Shown here: piece after piece, positions 44,247-53,552 of the stretch
Layout: every line of letters begins with the position of its first letter
Numbering within the stretch: the first letter of the stretch is position 1
From: Paracoccaceae bacterium
GTDB taxonomy: Bacteria; Pseudomonadota; Alphaproteobacteria; Rhodobacterales; Rhodobacteraceae
DNA: 64,000 nucleotides
Assembly: GCA_027492585.1 (NCBI GenBank)
Contig: JAPUEK010000041.1
Location: forward strand, 1 to 64,000
Reading direction: 5' to 3'
Notes under the pieces: generated by a model
What the model was told of the DNA's origin: nothing
Databases searched by the model: none
The model's input: only the letters and a program-made list of their open reading frames with translations
Program-made: the position numbers and the translations under genes

Positions 44247-45121
44247 GCCTTTCCGCCCCCTCTTCCGCCGATCTCCGCACCCGTGCGGAGGTTCTGGGAC
44301 AGGCGCTTCCCCCGCTTCTGGCGGAGGCGGAGCATCTGGCGCAAACCGTGATGCTCGGCGAGCATGGCCGGCGGCGGGCGGGTCAGGGTGATGAATTCTG
44401 GCAATACCGCCCCGCCCATGCCGGCGACAGCGCCCGCAGCATCGACTGGCGGCGCTCGGCCCGCTCGGATGCCCATTTCATCCGCGAGCGGGAATGGCAG
44501 GCGGCGCAATCGGTGACGATCTGGGTGGATGCCAGCCGCTCCATGGGGTTTTCCGGCGCGAAGGAACGGGCCTCCAAGGCGGACCGCGCCCGGCTGATCG
44601 GGCTGGCGCTTGGCGTGCTTCTGTTGCGGTCGGGGGAGAGGGTGGGGCTGGCCGGTCAGCCGCCGCGCCCCGGCCGGTCGCAGGTGGTCGCCATGGCCGC
44701 GGCGCTCGCCACAGGGTCAGCCGCCGATTACGGCTCGCCGGAGGTGGCGGGGATGGTTGCCCATGGCCGGGCCGTCTTCCTCTCCGATTTCCTCGGCCCG
44801 CTCGAAGATCTGGAAACCGCCCTTGCCGCCGCCTCCGACCGGGGGGTGCGCGGGGTGATGATGCAGATCCTCGACCCGGCGGAGGAGGAGTTCCCCTTCG
44901 ACGGCCGCACGATCTTCGATTCGATGGGCGGCTCCCTGACCCATGAGACGCAGAGCGCGGGTGAGTTGCGGGCGCGCTACCTCGCCCGGCTGGCGGAGCG
45001 CAAGGACCGGCTTCAGGCCCTTGCCCGTGCGGTCGGCTGGCATTTCTCGGCCCATCACACCGGAGATACGGCGCAGGCGGGGCTGCTCTGGGCCTATCGC
45101 GCTCTGGAGGGCGGCAGATGA
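44243..45121 (+). CDS. DUF58 domain-containing protein (MoxR partner)
   Basis: A 292-residue protein with the DUF58 block EFWQYRPAHAGDSARSIDWR near residue 50 and REWQAAQSVTIWVDASRSM, a degenerate von Willebrand A metal site. Family members are client or partner proteins of MoxR ATPases. It starts with TTG overlapping the moxR stop and overlaps the next gene by four nucleotides, so the cluster is translationally coupled. Confidence 0.9.
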   Translation: MSLSAPSSADLRTRAEVLGQALPPLLAEAEHLAQTVMLGEHGRRRAGQGDEFWQYRPAHAGDSARSIDWRRSARSDAHFIREREWQAAQSVTIWVDASRSMGFSGAKERASKADRARLIGLALGVLLLRSGERVGLAGQPPRPGRSQVVAMAAALATGSAADYGSPEVAGMVAHGRAVFLSDFLGPLEDLETALAAASDRGVRGVMMQILDPAEEEFPFDGRTIFDSMGGSLTHETQSAGELRARYLARLAERKDRLQALARAVGWHFSAHHTGDTAQAGLLWAYRALEGGR

Positions 45122-47901
45122 TGATCGGCCCCCTGGCTTTCACCGCGCCCTGGCTGCTGGTCGGGCTGATCGCGCTGCCGGTGCTGTGGCTTTTGCTGCG
45201 CGCCGTCCCGCCGGCGCCGATCCGGCGGCGGTTTCCGGGGGTGGCGCTGCTTCTGGGGCTGGAAGACAGTGCGCGGCAGGCGGACAAGACCCCGTGGTGG
45301 CTTTTGGTCCTGCGCGCCCTTGCGGTGGCGGCTGCGATCCTCGGTTTTGCCGGGCCGGTGCTGAACCCTGAACAGCGCCAGCCGGGAACCGGGCCGCTTC
45401 TGGTGCTGCTCGACGGCGGCTGGGCGGATGCGCGCGACTGGTCGCGCCGGGTGGCGCGGGCGGGGGAGCTGATCGCCGAAGCCGGGCGTCAGGGCCGCAC
45501 GGTCGCGGTGCTGCGGCTGACAGATGCGCCCGACACCCCGCAGTTCCAGAGCGCCGAGGCCTGGGCGGGCCGCATGGCCGCAATGGTGCCGCAGGCCTGG
45601 CTGCCGGGTGACCTCGCGCCTTGGGTGGCGAAGCTGCCGGAGGGGGACTTCGACAGCTACTGGCTGACCGATGGGCTTGCCCATCCGGGGCAGGCAGCGC
45701 TGACCTCCGCCTTGACGGCCAAGGGTGCGCTCACTGTCTTCCAGTCGCCGCGGCCGCTGTTCCTGTTGCACCCCGCCGGCTTTGCCGATGGCGCCGTGCA
45801 GATCGCCGCCAGCCGCCTGCCCGCCCCCGACGCCGCGCAGGCGGAGGTGGTGGCCCGTGGTCCCGACCCTTCGGGGATCGACCGGGAACTGGCGCGGCAG
45901 ACGCTCTCCTTCGCCCCCGGCGCCGATCGGGCGGAGGGCAAGCTGTCCCTGCCGCCGGAGCTTCGCAACCGCATCACCCGCTTCGAGATCCTCGGGCAGC
46001 GGACGGCAGGGGCGGTGAGCCTGACCGATGACAGTCTCAAACGCCGCAAGATCGCCATCCTCGGCACCGGCGCGGACCGGGAGGGGCTGCAGCTTCTCTC
46101 CGCCACGCATTATCTCCGGCAGGCGCTCCAGCCGGTTGCGGATTTGCTCGACGGCTCGCTGTCGGATGTGCTGCCGGCCAATCCGGATGTGATCATCCTC
46201 GCCGATGTCGCCCGCCTGACGCAGAACGAAACGGATGGGCTGCTGGACTGGCTCGACAAGGGCGGGCTTCTCTTGCGCTTCGCCGGGCCGCGACTGGCCG
46301 CCTCCGATCTGAGCCGCAGCGCCGAGGACCCGCTCATGCCGGTGCGCCTGCGCGAAGGCGGCCGGTCGGTCGGCGGCTCGATGAGCTGGGGGGAGCCGAA
46401 GACGCTCGCCCCCTTCCCGGAAAGCTCGCCCTTCCATGGCCTGCCGGTGCCGGCGGATGTGACGGTGACGGAGCAGGTTCTGGCCCAGCCCGACCCCGAT
46501 CTTTCGCAGCGCACCATTGCCGCGCTTGCCGATGGCACCCCGCTTGTCACCCGCAAGGAGATCGGCGAGGGGCAGGTGGTGCTGTTCCACGTCACCGCCA
46601 ATGCCGAATGGTCGAACCTGCCGCTCTCGGGCCTGTTCATGCAGATGCTGGAACGTCTGGCCGTGTCGGCCCGCACGGTGGAGCCGGGGGCAGAGGCGCT
46701 TGCCGGTCAGATCTGGGTGCCGGAAAAGGTGCTGGACGCCTATGGGCAGGAGGCAAAGGCCGGTGAGGTCGCGGGCGTGGAAGGCGAAGGTCTTGCCCGC
46801 GCCATGGCCGAAGGGCCGGGGCCGGGCTTTCCCCCCGGTCTCTATGCGGGGCCGGAGAACCGCGTGGCGCTGAACGTCGTCGGCGCGCAGACGGTGGTGA
46901 CGGCGGCAAGCTGGCCAGCCGGTGTGAAGGTGGAAGGCATGGATGCGGTGCGCGAACAGGCGCTGAAGGGCGGGCTGCTGGCGGGGGCGCTTCTCCTGCT
47001 GGCGGCGGATATTCTGGCGGCCCTCTGGCTGGCCGGGCGGCTTGGCGGGATGCTGCGGCGCGGCCGGGCGGCGGGGCTGGTGCTGGCCGCGGTGGCGCTG
47101 ACCGCGCTCCATCCCGGCGATGCCCGCGCGCAGGACAGTGCGGACGCCAAGGCCATCGAGGCGACGCGCGGCGTGGTCCTTGCCCATGTGCTGACCGGCA
47201 ATGCCGAGGTGGACCGGGTGGCGCAGGCCGGGCTTCTCGGCCTCAGCTACCGGCTTTATGACCGCACCTCGGTCGAGCCGGAACTGCCCGCCGGGGTCGA
47301 TCTGGAAAAGGACGAGCTGGCCTTCTATCCCTTCCTTTACTGGCCGATCACCGCGGATCAGCCCCTGCCCTCCCCCGCTGCCTATGACAAGCTGAACCGC
47401 TTTCTGCGGACCGGGGGGATGATCCTTTTCGACACGCGCGACGGCGATGTGGCGGGCCTCGGCGGCGGCACTTCGCCCGAGGGGCAGGCCTTGCAGCTTC
47501 TCGCCTCCGGCCTCGACATCCCGCCGCTGGAACAGATCCCCGAAGACCATGTGCTGACCCGCAGCTTCTATCTGCTGCAGGAATTTCCGGGCCGCTACAC
47601 TTCTCCCGCGCTCTGGGTCGAGGCCGCCCCCCCCGATGCCGAGCAGGAGGAGGGGATGCCCTTCCGCAACCTCAACGACGGGGTGACGCCGGTGATCATC
47701 GGCGGCAATGACTGGGCCGCCGCCTGGGCGGTCGATGACAATGACGCGCCGATGTTCCCGGTGGGCCGCGGCTTTGCCGGCGAGCAGCAGCGCGAGATCG
47801 CCTATCGCTTCGGCATCAATGTGGTGATGCATGTGCTGACCGGAAACTACAAATCCGATCAGGTCCATGTGCCGGCGCTTCTCGAAAGGCTCGGGCAATG
47901 A
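45118..47901 (+). CDS. DUF4159 domain membrane protein with BatA-type N-terminus
   Basis: A 927-residue membrane protein. The first 80 residues are the aerotolerance-regulator (BatA) N-terminal region, two helices (PWLLVGLIALPVLWLLL and WWLLVLRALAVAAAILGF). A degenerate von Willebrand A-like and a glutamine-amidotransferase-like middle follow, two further helices lie near residues 620-660, and the C-terminal part (about 690-920) is DUF4159: LAFYPFLYWPIT, GGMILFDTRDGD and AYRFGINVVMHVLTGNYKSDQVH. Function unknown; envelope stress or surface assembly is suggested for such clusters. It overlaps its neighbours by four nucleotides on each side. Confidence 0.88.
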   Translation: MMIGPLAFTAPWLLVGLIALPVLWLLLRAVPPAPIRRRFPGVALLLGLEDSARQADKTPWWLLVLRALAVAAAILGFAGPVLNPEQRQPGTGPLLVLLDGGWADARDWSRRVARAGELIAEAGRQGRTVAVLRLTDAPDTPQFQSAEAWAGRMAAMVPQAWLPGDLAPWVAKLPEGDFDSYWLTDGLAHPGQAALTSALTAKGALTVFQSPRPLFLLHPAGFADGAVQIAASRLPAPDAAQAEVVARGPDPSGIDRELARQTLSFAPGADRAEGKLSLPPELRNRITRFEILGQRTAGAVSLTDDSLKRRKIAILGTGADREGLQLLSATHYLRQALQPVADLLDGSLSDVLPANPDVIILADVARLTQNETDGLLDWLDKGGLLLRFAGPRLAASDLSRSAEDPLMPVRLREGGRSVGGSMSWGEPKTLAPFPESSPFHGLPVPADVTVTEQVLAQPDPDLSQRTIAALADGTPLVTRKEIGEGQVVLFHVTANAEWSNLPLSGLFMQMLERLAVSARTVEPGAEALAGQIWVPEKVLDAYGQEAKAGEVAGVEGEGLARAMAEGPGPGFPPGLYAGPENRVALNVVGAQTVVTAASWPAGVKVEGMDAVREQALKGGLLAGALLLLAADILAALWLAGRLGGMLRRGRAAGLVLAAVALTALHPGDARAQDSADAKAIEATRGVVLAHVLTGNAEVDRVAQAGLLGLSYRLYDRTSVEPELPAGVDLEKDELAFYPFLYWPITADQPLPSPAAYDKLNRFLRTGGMILFDTRDGDVAGLGGGTSPEGQALQLLASGLDIPPLEQIPEDHVLTRSFYLLQEFPGRYTSPALWVEAAPPDAEQEEGMPFRNLNDGVTPVIIGGNDWAAAWAVDDNDAPMFPVGRGFAGEQQREIAYRFGINVVMHVLTGNYKSDQVHVPALLERLGQ

Positions 47902-49967
47902 GCCGGACCGTCGCTTTCGATCCGCTTCTCCCGGTCCCGGTGCTCTGGGGGCTCGGGGCGCTGCTGCTGGTGCTGCTGTGCCTCGCGCTGTGGCGGGGCC
48001 TGCGCGGCTGGCCCCTGCGGCTGATCGCGGCGGGGGTGCTGGGGCTGGCGCTCCTGAACCCCTCCCTTCAGGAGGAGGACCGCAAGCCCCTCTCCGATAT
48101 CGTCCTTCTCGTCGTCGATGAAAGCGCCAGCCAGAAGCTGTCGGACCGCGCCGCCCAGACCGAAGCCGCCGTGGCCCGCATCAGCGCCGAGGTGGCCGCG
48201 CGCGAGAATACCGAGCTTCGCATCCTGCGCTTCGGCGACGGGCCGGAAGATGCCGGCACGCTGGCCATGACCGCCCTCGCCGAAGCGATCGCCGCCGAGC
48301 CGCGCGCCCGCATCGCCGGGGCGATCCTGATCAGCGACGGGCAGGTGCATGACCTGCCGCTCGCGCCCTCTCTGCCCGCCCCGTTCCATGTGCTCCTGAC
48401 CGGGCATGAGGGGGATTGGGACCGCAAGCTGACCATCACCGATGCCCCGGCCTTTGCCATCCTCGGCGAAGAGACCACGCTGAAGCTCCGCATCGACGAT
48501 GAGGGCGCGGTCCCGGCGGAGATGGGTTCCGAGGTGGAACTGACCATCGCCGTCGATGCCGATGAGCCGGTGCGCTTCACCGTGCCGGTGAACAGCGATC
48601 TGGAGCTGCCCGTCACCCTGCCCCATGGCGGGATGAACGTGCTGCAATTCTCGGTGGCCCCGGTGGCGGGGGAGCTGACCGACCGCAACAATGCCGCCGT
48701 GGTGCAGATCAATGGCGTGCGCGACCGGCTGCGCGTGCTGCTGGTGTCCGGCGAGCCCCATGCCGGGGAGCGCGTCTGGCGCAACCTCCTCAAATCAGAC
48801 CCTTCGGTGGATCTGGTGCATTTCACCATCCTGCGGCCCCCGGAAAAGCAGGATGGCGTGCCGGTGGACGAGCTGTCGCTGATCGCCTTCCCGACGCGGG
48901 AGCTGTTCATCGAGAAGATCAAGGAATTCGACCTGATCATCTTCGACCGCTACCGGATGCGGGGCATCCTGCCGATGGAATATATCGACAATGTGGTGCG
49001 CTATGTGAAGGACGGCGGGACGGTGCTGGTCGCCGCCGGGCCGGAATTCGGGGCGGTGGACAGTCTCTGGCGTTCGCCTCTCGCGGAGGTTCTGCCGGTG
49101 GAGCCGACCTCCCGCGTGATCGAGGAGGGCTTCCGCCCGGCGCTGACCGATCTTGGCCGCAAGCATCCGGTGACGGAGGGGCTGGAGGCTTTCGCGCCGA
49201 AGGGCGGCTGGGGCCGCTGGTTCCGGCTGATCGAATTGCGCGCCACCGCCGGGCAGGTGGTGATGTCCGGGCCGGGGGATCGCCCGCTTCTGGTGCTGAA
49301 CCGGGTGGAAAAGGGCCGGGTGGCCGTGCTCGCCTCGGATCAGGCCTGGCTCTGGGGCCGCGGCTATGAGGGCGGCGGGCCGCAACTGGAGCTGCTCCGG
49401 CGGCTCGCGCACTGGATGCTGAAGGAGCCGGAGCTGGAGGAAGAGGCGCTGACCGCCACGGCCAAGGGCGATGTCCTGTCCATTCAGCGCCGCTCCGTCG
49501 CGGAGAAACCGCCGGGGCCGCTGGAGATCACCGGGCCGGATGGGGCGAAGGTCTCGCTTGCGATGCCGGAGAAATCGCCGGGCCGCTACGAAGTGGACTG
49601 GCAGGCACCGATGCTGGGGCTCTACCGGCTGCAACAGGGCGATCTGGTGCGGGTGGTGGCGGTCGGGCCGTCGGCCCCGAAGGAATTCGTGGACACGCTG
49701 GCGACCGGCGATCTTCTGGCGCCGGTGGTGGCGGGGATGCAGGGCGGGGTCCTGCGGCTCGACGCCGGGGTGCCGGACCTGCGCGAGGTGCGCGAGGGCC
49801 GCCCCGCCGCCGGGCGCGGCTGGATCGGCCTCACCCCGCGCGGCGCCTATGTGACCGAGGATCTGCGGGTTTCGCCGCTGTTGCCGGGCTGGCTCCTGCT
49901 GGTGCTGGCCTCCGGGCTGATGCTGGCGGCGTGGCTGGTGGAGGGGCGTCGGCGGCGGGCGGGGTGA
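47898..49967 (+). CDS. Uncharacterised membrane protein with von Willebrand A- and amidotransferase-like regions
   Basis: A 689-residue protein, last gene of the moxR cluster. Two N-terminal helices (about 13-55) precede a von Willebrand A-like domain beginning IVLLVVDESASQKLSD, in which the metal-site Asp-x-Ser-x-Ser is partly kept; a beta-sandwich-like stretch follows, then a glutamine-amidotransferase-like region from about residue 275 (LRVLLVSGEPH, DLIIFDRYRM, GGTVLVAAGPEF), and a final helix near 665. It has no recognised name. It probably works in the periplasmic face of the membrane with the DUF4159 protein. Confidence 0.8.
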   Translation: MSRTVAFDPLLPVPVLWGLGALLLVLLCLALWRGLRGWPLRLIAAGVLGLALLNPSLQEEDRKPLSDIVLLVVDESASQKLSDRAAQTEAAVARISAEVAARENTELRILRFGDGPEDAGTLAMTALAEAIAAEPRARIAGAILISDGQVHDLPLAPSLPAPFHVLLTGHEGDWDRKLTITDAPAFAILGEETTLKLRIDDEGAVPAEMGSEVELTIAVDADEPVRFTVPVNSDLELPVTLPHGGMNVLQFSVAPVAGELTDRNNAAVVQINGVRDRLRVLLVSGEPHAGERVWRNLLKSDPSVDLVHFTILRPPEKQDGVPVDELSLIAFPTRELFIEKIKEFDLIIFDRYRMRGILPMEYIDNVVRYVKDGGTVLVAAGPEFGAVDSLWRSPLAEVLPVEPTSRVIEEGFRPALTDLGRKHPVTEGLEAFAPKGGWGRWFRLIELRATAGQVVMSGPGDRPLLVLNRVEKGRVAVLASDQAWLWGRGYEGGGPQLELLRRLAHWMLKEPELEEEALTATAKGDVLSIQRRSVAEKPPGPLEITGPDGAKVSLAMPEKSPGRYEVDWQAPMLGLYRLQQGDLVRVVAVGPSAPKEFVDTLATGDLLAPVVAGMQGGVLRLDAGVPDLREVREGRPAAGRGWIGLTPRGAYVTEDLRVSPLLPGWLLLVLASGLMLAAWLVEGRRRRAG

Positions 49968-49986
49968 CTGGGCCTGCGGGCCGGCA

Positions 49987-50011
49987 GGAAACGCTCCGGG
50001 GGAGCGTTTCC
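49987..50011 (+). terminator. Hairpin after the moxR cluster
   Basis: Perfect 11-bp arms GGAAACGCTCC and GGAGCGTTTCC with a three-base loop start 20 bp after the last gene of the cluster. No T-run follows, so it is a possible, not certain, terminator. Confidence 0.55.
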
Positions 50012-50108
50012 CGGTCTGTTGCCCTCAAGGCCGGAGGCCGTTGGGCAAGGGGCGATGTGCAGGGCGCGCGCTTTCCAATCGGGGCCGCGCCTGACCGGGC
50101 GGGCGCGG

Positions 50109-50133
50109 CCCGATTCGTCTCTGCCAAATCGGG
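50109..50133 (-). terminator. Hairpin below the DUF599 gene
   Basis: Arms CCCGATT and AATCGGG around an 11-base loop, 15 bp after the DUF599 stop on the minus strand. Lacks a T-run; weak candidate for transcript end. Confidence 0.3.
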
Positions 50134-50147
50134 CAGATCCGGCGGAG

Positions 50148-50831
50148 CTAGCCCCGCCGCGCCAGAATGACCTTCCGCGAGGCCGAGGCGAACTCCCGCC
50201 GCAGAAGCATCGCCGCCGTCAGCACCGCCACCCCGGCCAGAACCTCCGCACCGAAGAACCAGCTCAGCGTGGCAAGCGCAAAATAGATCGAATGGAGCCC
50301 CCGGTTGAAGCTTTTCGCCGCGGTGATGTTGATCTCCGCCGCCTGTGACGCCCTGACATAGGCCTCGGCATGGGAAGCATCGTTCGGCACCGCCGCCATC
50401 AGGATCGAGCAATAACCGAACAGCCGGTTCGACCAGACGAACTTCAAAAGCGCATTGGCCAGGAACACCACCACGACCAGAGCCTTGAGCGCCAGTTGCG
50501 ACCGCTCTGCCTCCAGCGGCAGTTCCGCCGCAAGCCCCTGGATCGTCGCCGCATTGCCGATCAGCGCCACCCCGCCGCCGATGGCGATCATCGAGGCCGA
50601 AGCAAAGAAGGCCGTCCCCTGCCGCAGGCTGTCGATCACGCTGGCATCGAAGATCCGCGGCTGGCGGGTGACGAACTCCTTCATCCAGTCCCGCCGGAAA
50701 TCCTGCATCAGGATCGAGACGGAGAGCCGTCCGGCAGGAGGATGCTCGATCAGCCAGCCGGTGCCGAACCAGAGCACAAGCGTCAGGCCAAGAGCGAGAA
50801 AGTCGGGGATGGAGAGCAGTCCGCTGAACAT
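50148..50831 (-). CDS. DUF599 family membrane protein
   Basis: A 227-residue protein with about four to five membrane helices (first FLALGLTLVLWFGTGWLI). The family block QPRIFDASVIDSLRQGTAFFASASM and the SHAEAYVRASQAAEINITAAKSFNRGLH segment are clear. Function unknown. It is divergent from glcD, so it could share regulatory sequence with it by chance only. Confidence 0.87.
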   Translation of the reverse strand: MFSGLLSIPDFLALGLTLVLWFGTGWLIEHPPAGRLSVSILMQDFRRDWMKEFVTRQPRIFDASVIDSLRQGTAFFASASMIAIGGGVALIGNAATIQGLAAELPLEAERSQLALKALVVVVFLANALLKFVWSNRLFGYCSILMAAVPNDASHAEAYVRASQAAEINITAAKSFNRGLHSIYFALATLSWFFGAEVLAGVAVLTAAMLLRREFASASRKVILARRG

Positions 50832-50862
50832 GATGGCTCACCAGTAGCAAACCTCTCCGCAC

Positions 50863-50895
50863 TTGCCAGCCCGATAAATTGGTTATATTAATTTA
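50863..50895 (+). promoter_or_regulatory. Promoter of the glcDEF operon with overlapping inverted repeat
   Basis: TTGCCA (50863-50868) and TATTAA (50886-50891) are separated by exactly 17 bp, matching the housekeeping promoter pattern in five and four of six positions. An AT-rich inverted repeat TAAATT/AATTTA with a 9-bp spacer (50875-50895) covers the -10 box and could be an operator. The glcD start lies about 20 bp further on, behind an AGGAG ribosome binding site. Confidence 0.55.
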
Positions 50896-50913
50896 CCAAA
50901 TCAGGAGTCCGCC

Positions 50914-52347
50914 ATGGATATGCCCTCGCCAGACCCCGGAATTCTTTCGCGCAAGGCCCGGATCGTGGCCGGTTTGCGGGCGCTTTTGCCCGAAGATGCG
51001 GTGATCGACGCGGTGGAGGAACTGCGCGCCTATGAATGTGACGCGCTGACCGCCTATCGCTGCCCGCCGCTTGCCGCCGTCCTGCCGCGCAGCACCGCGG
51101 AGGTTGCGGCGGTTCTGGCCTTCTGCCACGGCGAAGGTGTGCCGGTGGTGCCGCGCGGGGCCGGGACCAGCCTTGCGGGAGGCTCCCTTCCCACGGCGGA
51201 TTCGGTGCTGATCGGGGTCGCCCGCATGGCCGCGTTGCTGGAGACCGATTACGAGAACCGCTTTGTCCGGGTGCAGGCGGGGCGCACCAACCTGTCGGTG
51301 ACGGGCGCGGTCGAGGCGGAGGGCTTCTTTTACGCCCCCGACCCGTCGAGCCAGCTTGCCTGCGCGATCTCCGGCAATATCGCCATGAACTCCGGCGGGG
51401 CGCATTGCCTGAAATACGGGGTGACGACCAACAACCTGCTGGGCGTGACGCTGGTGCAGATGGACGGCACGGTACTGGAGATCGGCGGGCCTTGGCCGGA
51501 TGCCGGGGGGATCGACCTGCTGGGGGTGATCTGCGGCTCCGAAGGGCAGCTCGGCGTGGTGACGGAGGCGGTGCTGCGGATCCTGCCGAAACCCGAGGGG
51601 GCGCGGCCGGTGCTGGTCGGCTTCGACAGCAACGAGGTGGCGGGAGCCTGCGTCTCCGACATCATCAAGGCCGGCATCCTGCCCGTCGCCATCGAGTTCA
51701 TGGACCGCCCCTGCATCCGCGCCACCGAGGCTTTCGCCAAGGCGGGTTACCCCGATTGCGAGTCGCTGCTGATCATCGAGGTCGAAGGCAGCCCCGCCGA
51801 AATCGACGAGCAGCTTGCCCGCATCCGCACCCTTGCCGAGGCCCATAATCCGGTCGAATTCCGCGAGGCGGCGGATGAGGCGCAGGCCAAACGCATCTGG
51901 CTCGGCCGCAAGAGCGCCTTCGGGGCCATGGGACAGATCAATGATTACATGTGTCTGGACGGAACCATCCCGGTCTCCTCCCTGCCCCATGTCCTGCGCC
52001 GCATCGGCGAGATGAGCCGGGCGTGCGGGCTGGACGTGGGCAATGTCTTTCATGCCGGTGACGGCAACATGCACCCGCTGATCCTGTTCGACGCCAACAA
52101 GCCCGGCGATCTGGAGCGGTGCGAGGCTTTCGGCGCGGAGATCCTGAAGCTCTGCGTCGAGGTCGGCGGCTGCCTGACCGGCGAGCATGGCGTGGGCATC
52201 GAGAAGCGCGATCTCATGTCGGTGCAGTTCGATCCGGTGGATATGGAGGCGCAGATGCGGGTCAAGGACGTGTTCGATCCGGGCTGGCTGCTGAACCCGG
52301 CGAAGGTGTTTCCGCTGGGGGTGAGCGCCGGGCGGCGCGCCGGATGA
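50914..52347 (+). CDS. glcD: Glycolate oxidase subunit GlcD, FAD-linked
   Basis: Catalytic flavoprotein subunit of glycolate (2-hydroxyacid) oxidase, which makes glyoxylate and passes electrons to the membrane. The 477-residue product has the FAD-binding PCMH region (VPVVPRGAGTSLAGGSLP, GNIAMNSGGAHCLKYGVT) and the C-terminal FAD-oxidase domain ending GNVFHAGDGNMHPLI and TGEHGVGIEKRDLM, where the His residues sit. First gene of glcDEF. It carries its own promoter. No GlcC-type regulator is adjacent. Confidence 0.94.
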   Translation: MDMPSPDPGILSRKARIVAGLRALLPEDAVIDAVEELRAYECDALTAYRCPPLAAVLPRSTAEVAAVLAFCHGEGVPVVPRGAGTSLAGGSLPTADSVLIGVARMAALLETDYENRFVRVQAGRTNLSVTGAVEAEGFFYAPDPSSQLACAISGNIAMNSGGAHCLKYGVTTNNLLGVTLVQMDGTVLEIGGPWPDAGGIDLLGVICGSEGQLGVVTEAVLRILPKPEGARPVLVGFDSNEVAGACVSDIIKAGILPVAIEFMDRPCIRATEAFAKAGYPDCESLLIIEVEGSPAEIDEQLARIRTLAEAHNPVEFREAADEAQAKRIWLGRKSAFGAMGQINDYMCLDGTIPVSSLPHVLRRIGEMSRACGLDVGNVFHAGDGNMHPLILFDANKPGDLERCEAFGAEILKLCVEVGGCLTGEHGVGIEKRDLMSVQFDPVDMEAQMRVKDVFDPGWLLNPAKVFPLGVSAGRRAG

Positions 52348-52370
52348 AGCCGCCGGGGCTGTCTGCCCCC

Positions 52371-52399
52371 GCTGCGAAGCTTCTTCGCTGCTTCGCAGC
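52371..52399 (+). other. Hairpin between glcD and glcE
   Basis: Perfect 9-bp arms GCTGCGAAG and CTTCGCAGC with an 11-base loop lie in the roughly 100-bp glcD-glcE gap. No T-run. It may tune expression within the operon. Confidence 0.5.
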
Positions 52400-52410
52400 A
52401 AGCTTCTACG

Positions 52411-52441
52411 CACCCGAGGATACTTGACCCAATGTGAAAGG
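52411..52441. repeat. Intergenic repeat copy F (degenerate unit)
   Basis: CCCGAGGATACTTGACCCAATGTGAAAGG matches the single unit seen in copies B and D (GGATATTTG, spacer, then ATGAAAGG). The AAAGG end of this unit also forms part of the ribosome binding site used by glcE. Confidence 0.6.
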
Positions 52442-52448
52442 AGGGGCG

Positions 52449-53552
52449 ATGCGCCCTTCGACGGAAGCAGAGCTGAGTGAGATGATCCGGGAGGCCGCGC
52501 GGCCGCTGCGGATCAGGGGCGGCGGGACGCGCGGGCTCGGGCCGGCGGAGGGCGTGGTGCTGGAAACCGGCGGGCTCTCCGGCGTCACGCTTTATGAGCC
52601 GGGGGCGCTGACTCTGGTGGCGCGGGCCGGGACGCCCTTGGCGGAGGTGGAGGCGGTTCTGTCCGCCGAACGGCAGCGGCTCGCCTTCGAGGTGCCGGAT
52701 CTGCGCGGGCTGCTGGCGCGGGAGGGGGTCTCGACGCTGGGCGGGGTGGCCTCGGCCAATGCCTCCGGCCCGCGGCGGGTGCAGGTGGGGGCTGCGCGGG
52801 ATCATCTGCTCGGGCTACGTTTCGTCGACGGGCGCGGCGATGTGGTCAAGAACGGCGGGCGGGTGATGAAGAATGTCACCGGCTATGACCTTGTGAAGCT
52901 CTTGGCCGGGGCGCAGGGCAAGCTCGGGGTGCTGAGCGAGGTCTCGCTGAAGGTGCAGGCGATCCCGGAGGCGGAGGCGACGCTCTGGCGCGAGACAGGC
53001 GGGACGGCGGGGCTGGCGGCGTTGCGGGCGGCGCTCGGCTCGCCCTTCGATGTCTCGGGCGCGGGGCTGGCCGGGGGGCGGGCGATGATCCGGCTTGAGG
53101 GGATGGAAGGCTCCGTCGCCTACCGGACCGCGGCCTTGCGCGCCCATCTCGGCGGTGAGTGGCAGGTGGCGGGGGGCGCGGAGAGTGCCGCGCTCTGGAC
53201 CCGGCTGCGCGATGTGGAGCCATTCGCAGGGGCGCCGGGGGCGGTCTGGCGGCTGTCCATGGTGCCGACGGCTGCGGCGGGGGTGGAGGCGGCGCTGACC
53301 GCCGCGGGCCTGCCGCATCGCGCGCTTTACGATTGGGGCGGCGGGCTGGTCTGGCTGCTGGTGGACAGCCCGGAGGCGGCGGCGATCCGCGCCTTGCCCG
53401 GCCTTGGCCATGCCACGCTGGTCCGGCCCCTGCCGGGGATGGAGGGCGTTCCCGCCTTCCACCCCGAACCTGCCGCCCTTGCCGCGCTGACGGCCGGCCT
53501 GCGCGCCAAGTTCGACCCGCGCGGGCTTTTCAATCCGGGGATCATGGACTGA
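52449..53552 (+). CDS. glcE: Glycolate oxidase subunit GlcE
   Basis: The second flavin-fold subunit, 367 residues. It keeps the PCMH-type FAD region (LRIRGGGTRGLG, TLGGVASANASGPRR, GGRVMKNVTGYDLVKLLAGAQG) but is shorter than GlcD. The ATG at 52449 is preceded by AAAGGAGGG; a GTG five codons earlier would place the ribosome binding site inside the gene. Its stop overlaps the glcF start. Confidence 0.93.
   Translation: MRPSTEAELSEMIREAARPLRIRGGGTRGLGPAEGVVLETGGLSGVTLYEPGALTLVARAGTPLAEVEAVLSAERQRLAFEVPDLRGLLAREGVSTLGGVASANASGPRRVQVGAARDHLLGLRFVDGRGDVVKNGGRVMKNVTGYDLVKLLAGAQGKLGVLSEVSLKVQAIPEAEATLWRETGGTAGLAALRAALGSPFDVSGAGLAGGRAMIRLEGMEGSVAYRTAALRAHLGGEWQVAGGAESAALWTRLRDVEPFAGAPGAVWRLSMVPTAAAGVEAALTAAGLPHRALYDWGGGLVWLLVDSPEAAAIRALPGLGHATLVRPLPGMEGVPAFHPEPAALAALTAGLRAKFDPRGLFNPGIMD

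Noticed and set aside
45094-47898. A 934-codon minus-strand open frame opposite the DUF4159 gene
   Set aside because: Exactly antisense to a gene with clear domains; composition is of shadow type and there is no ribosome binding site.
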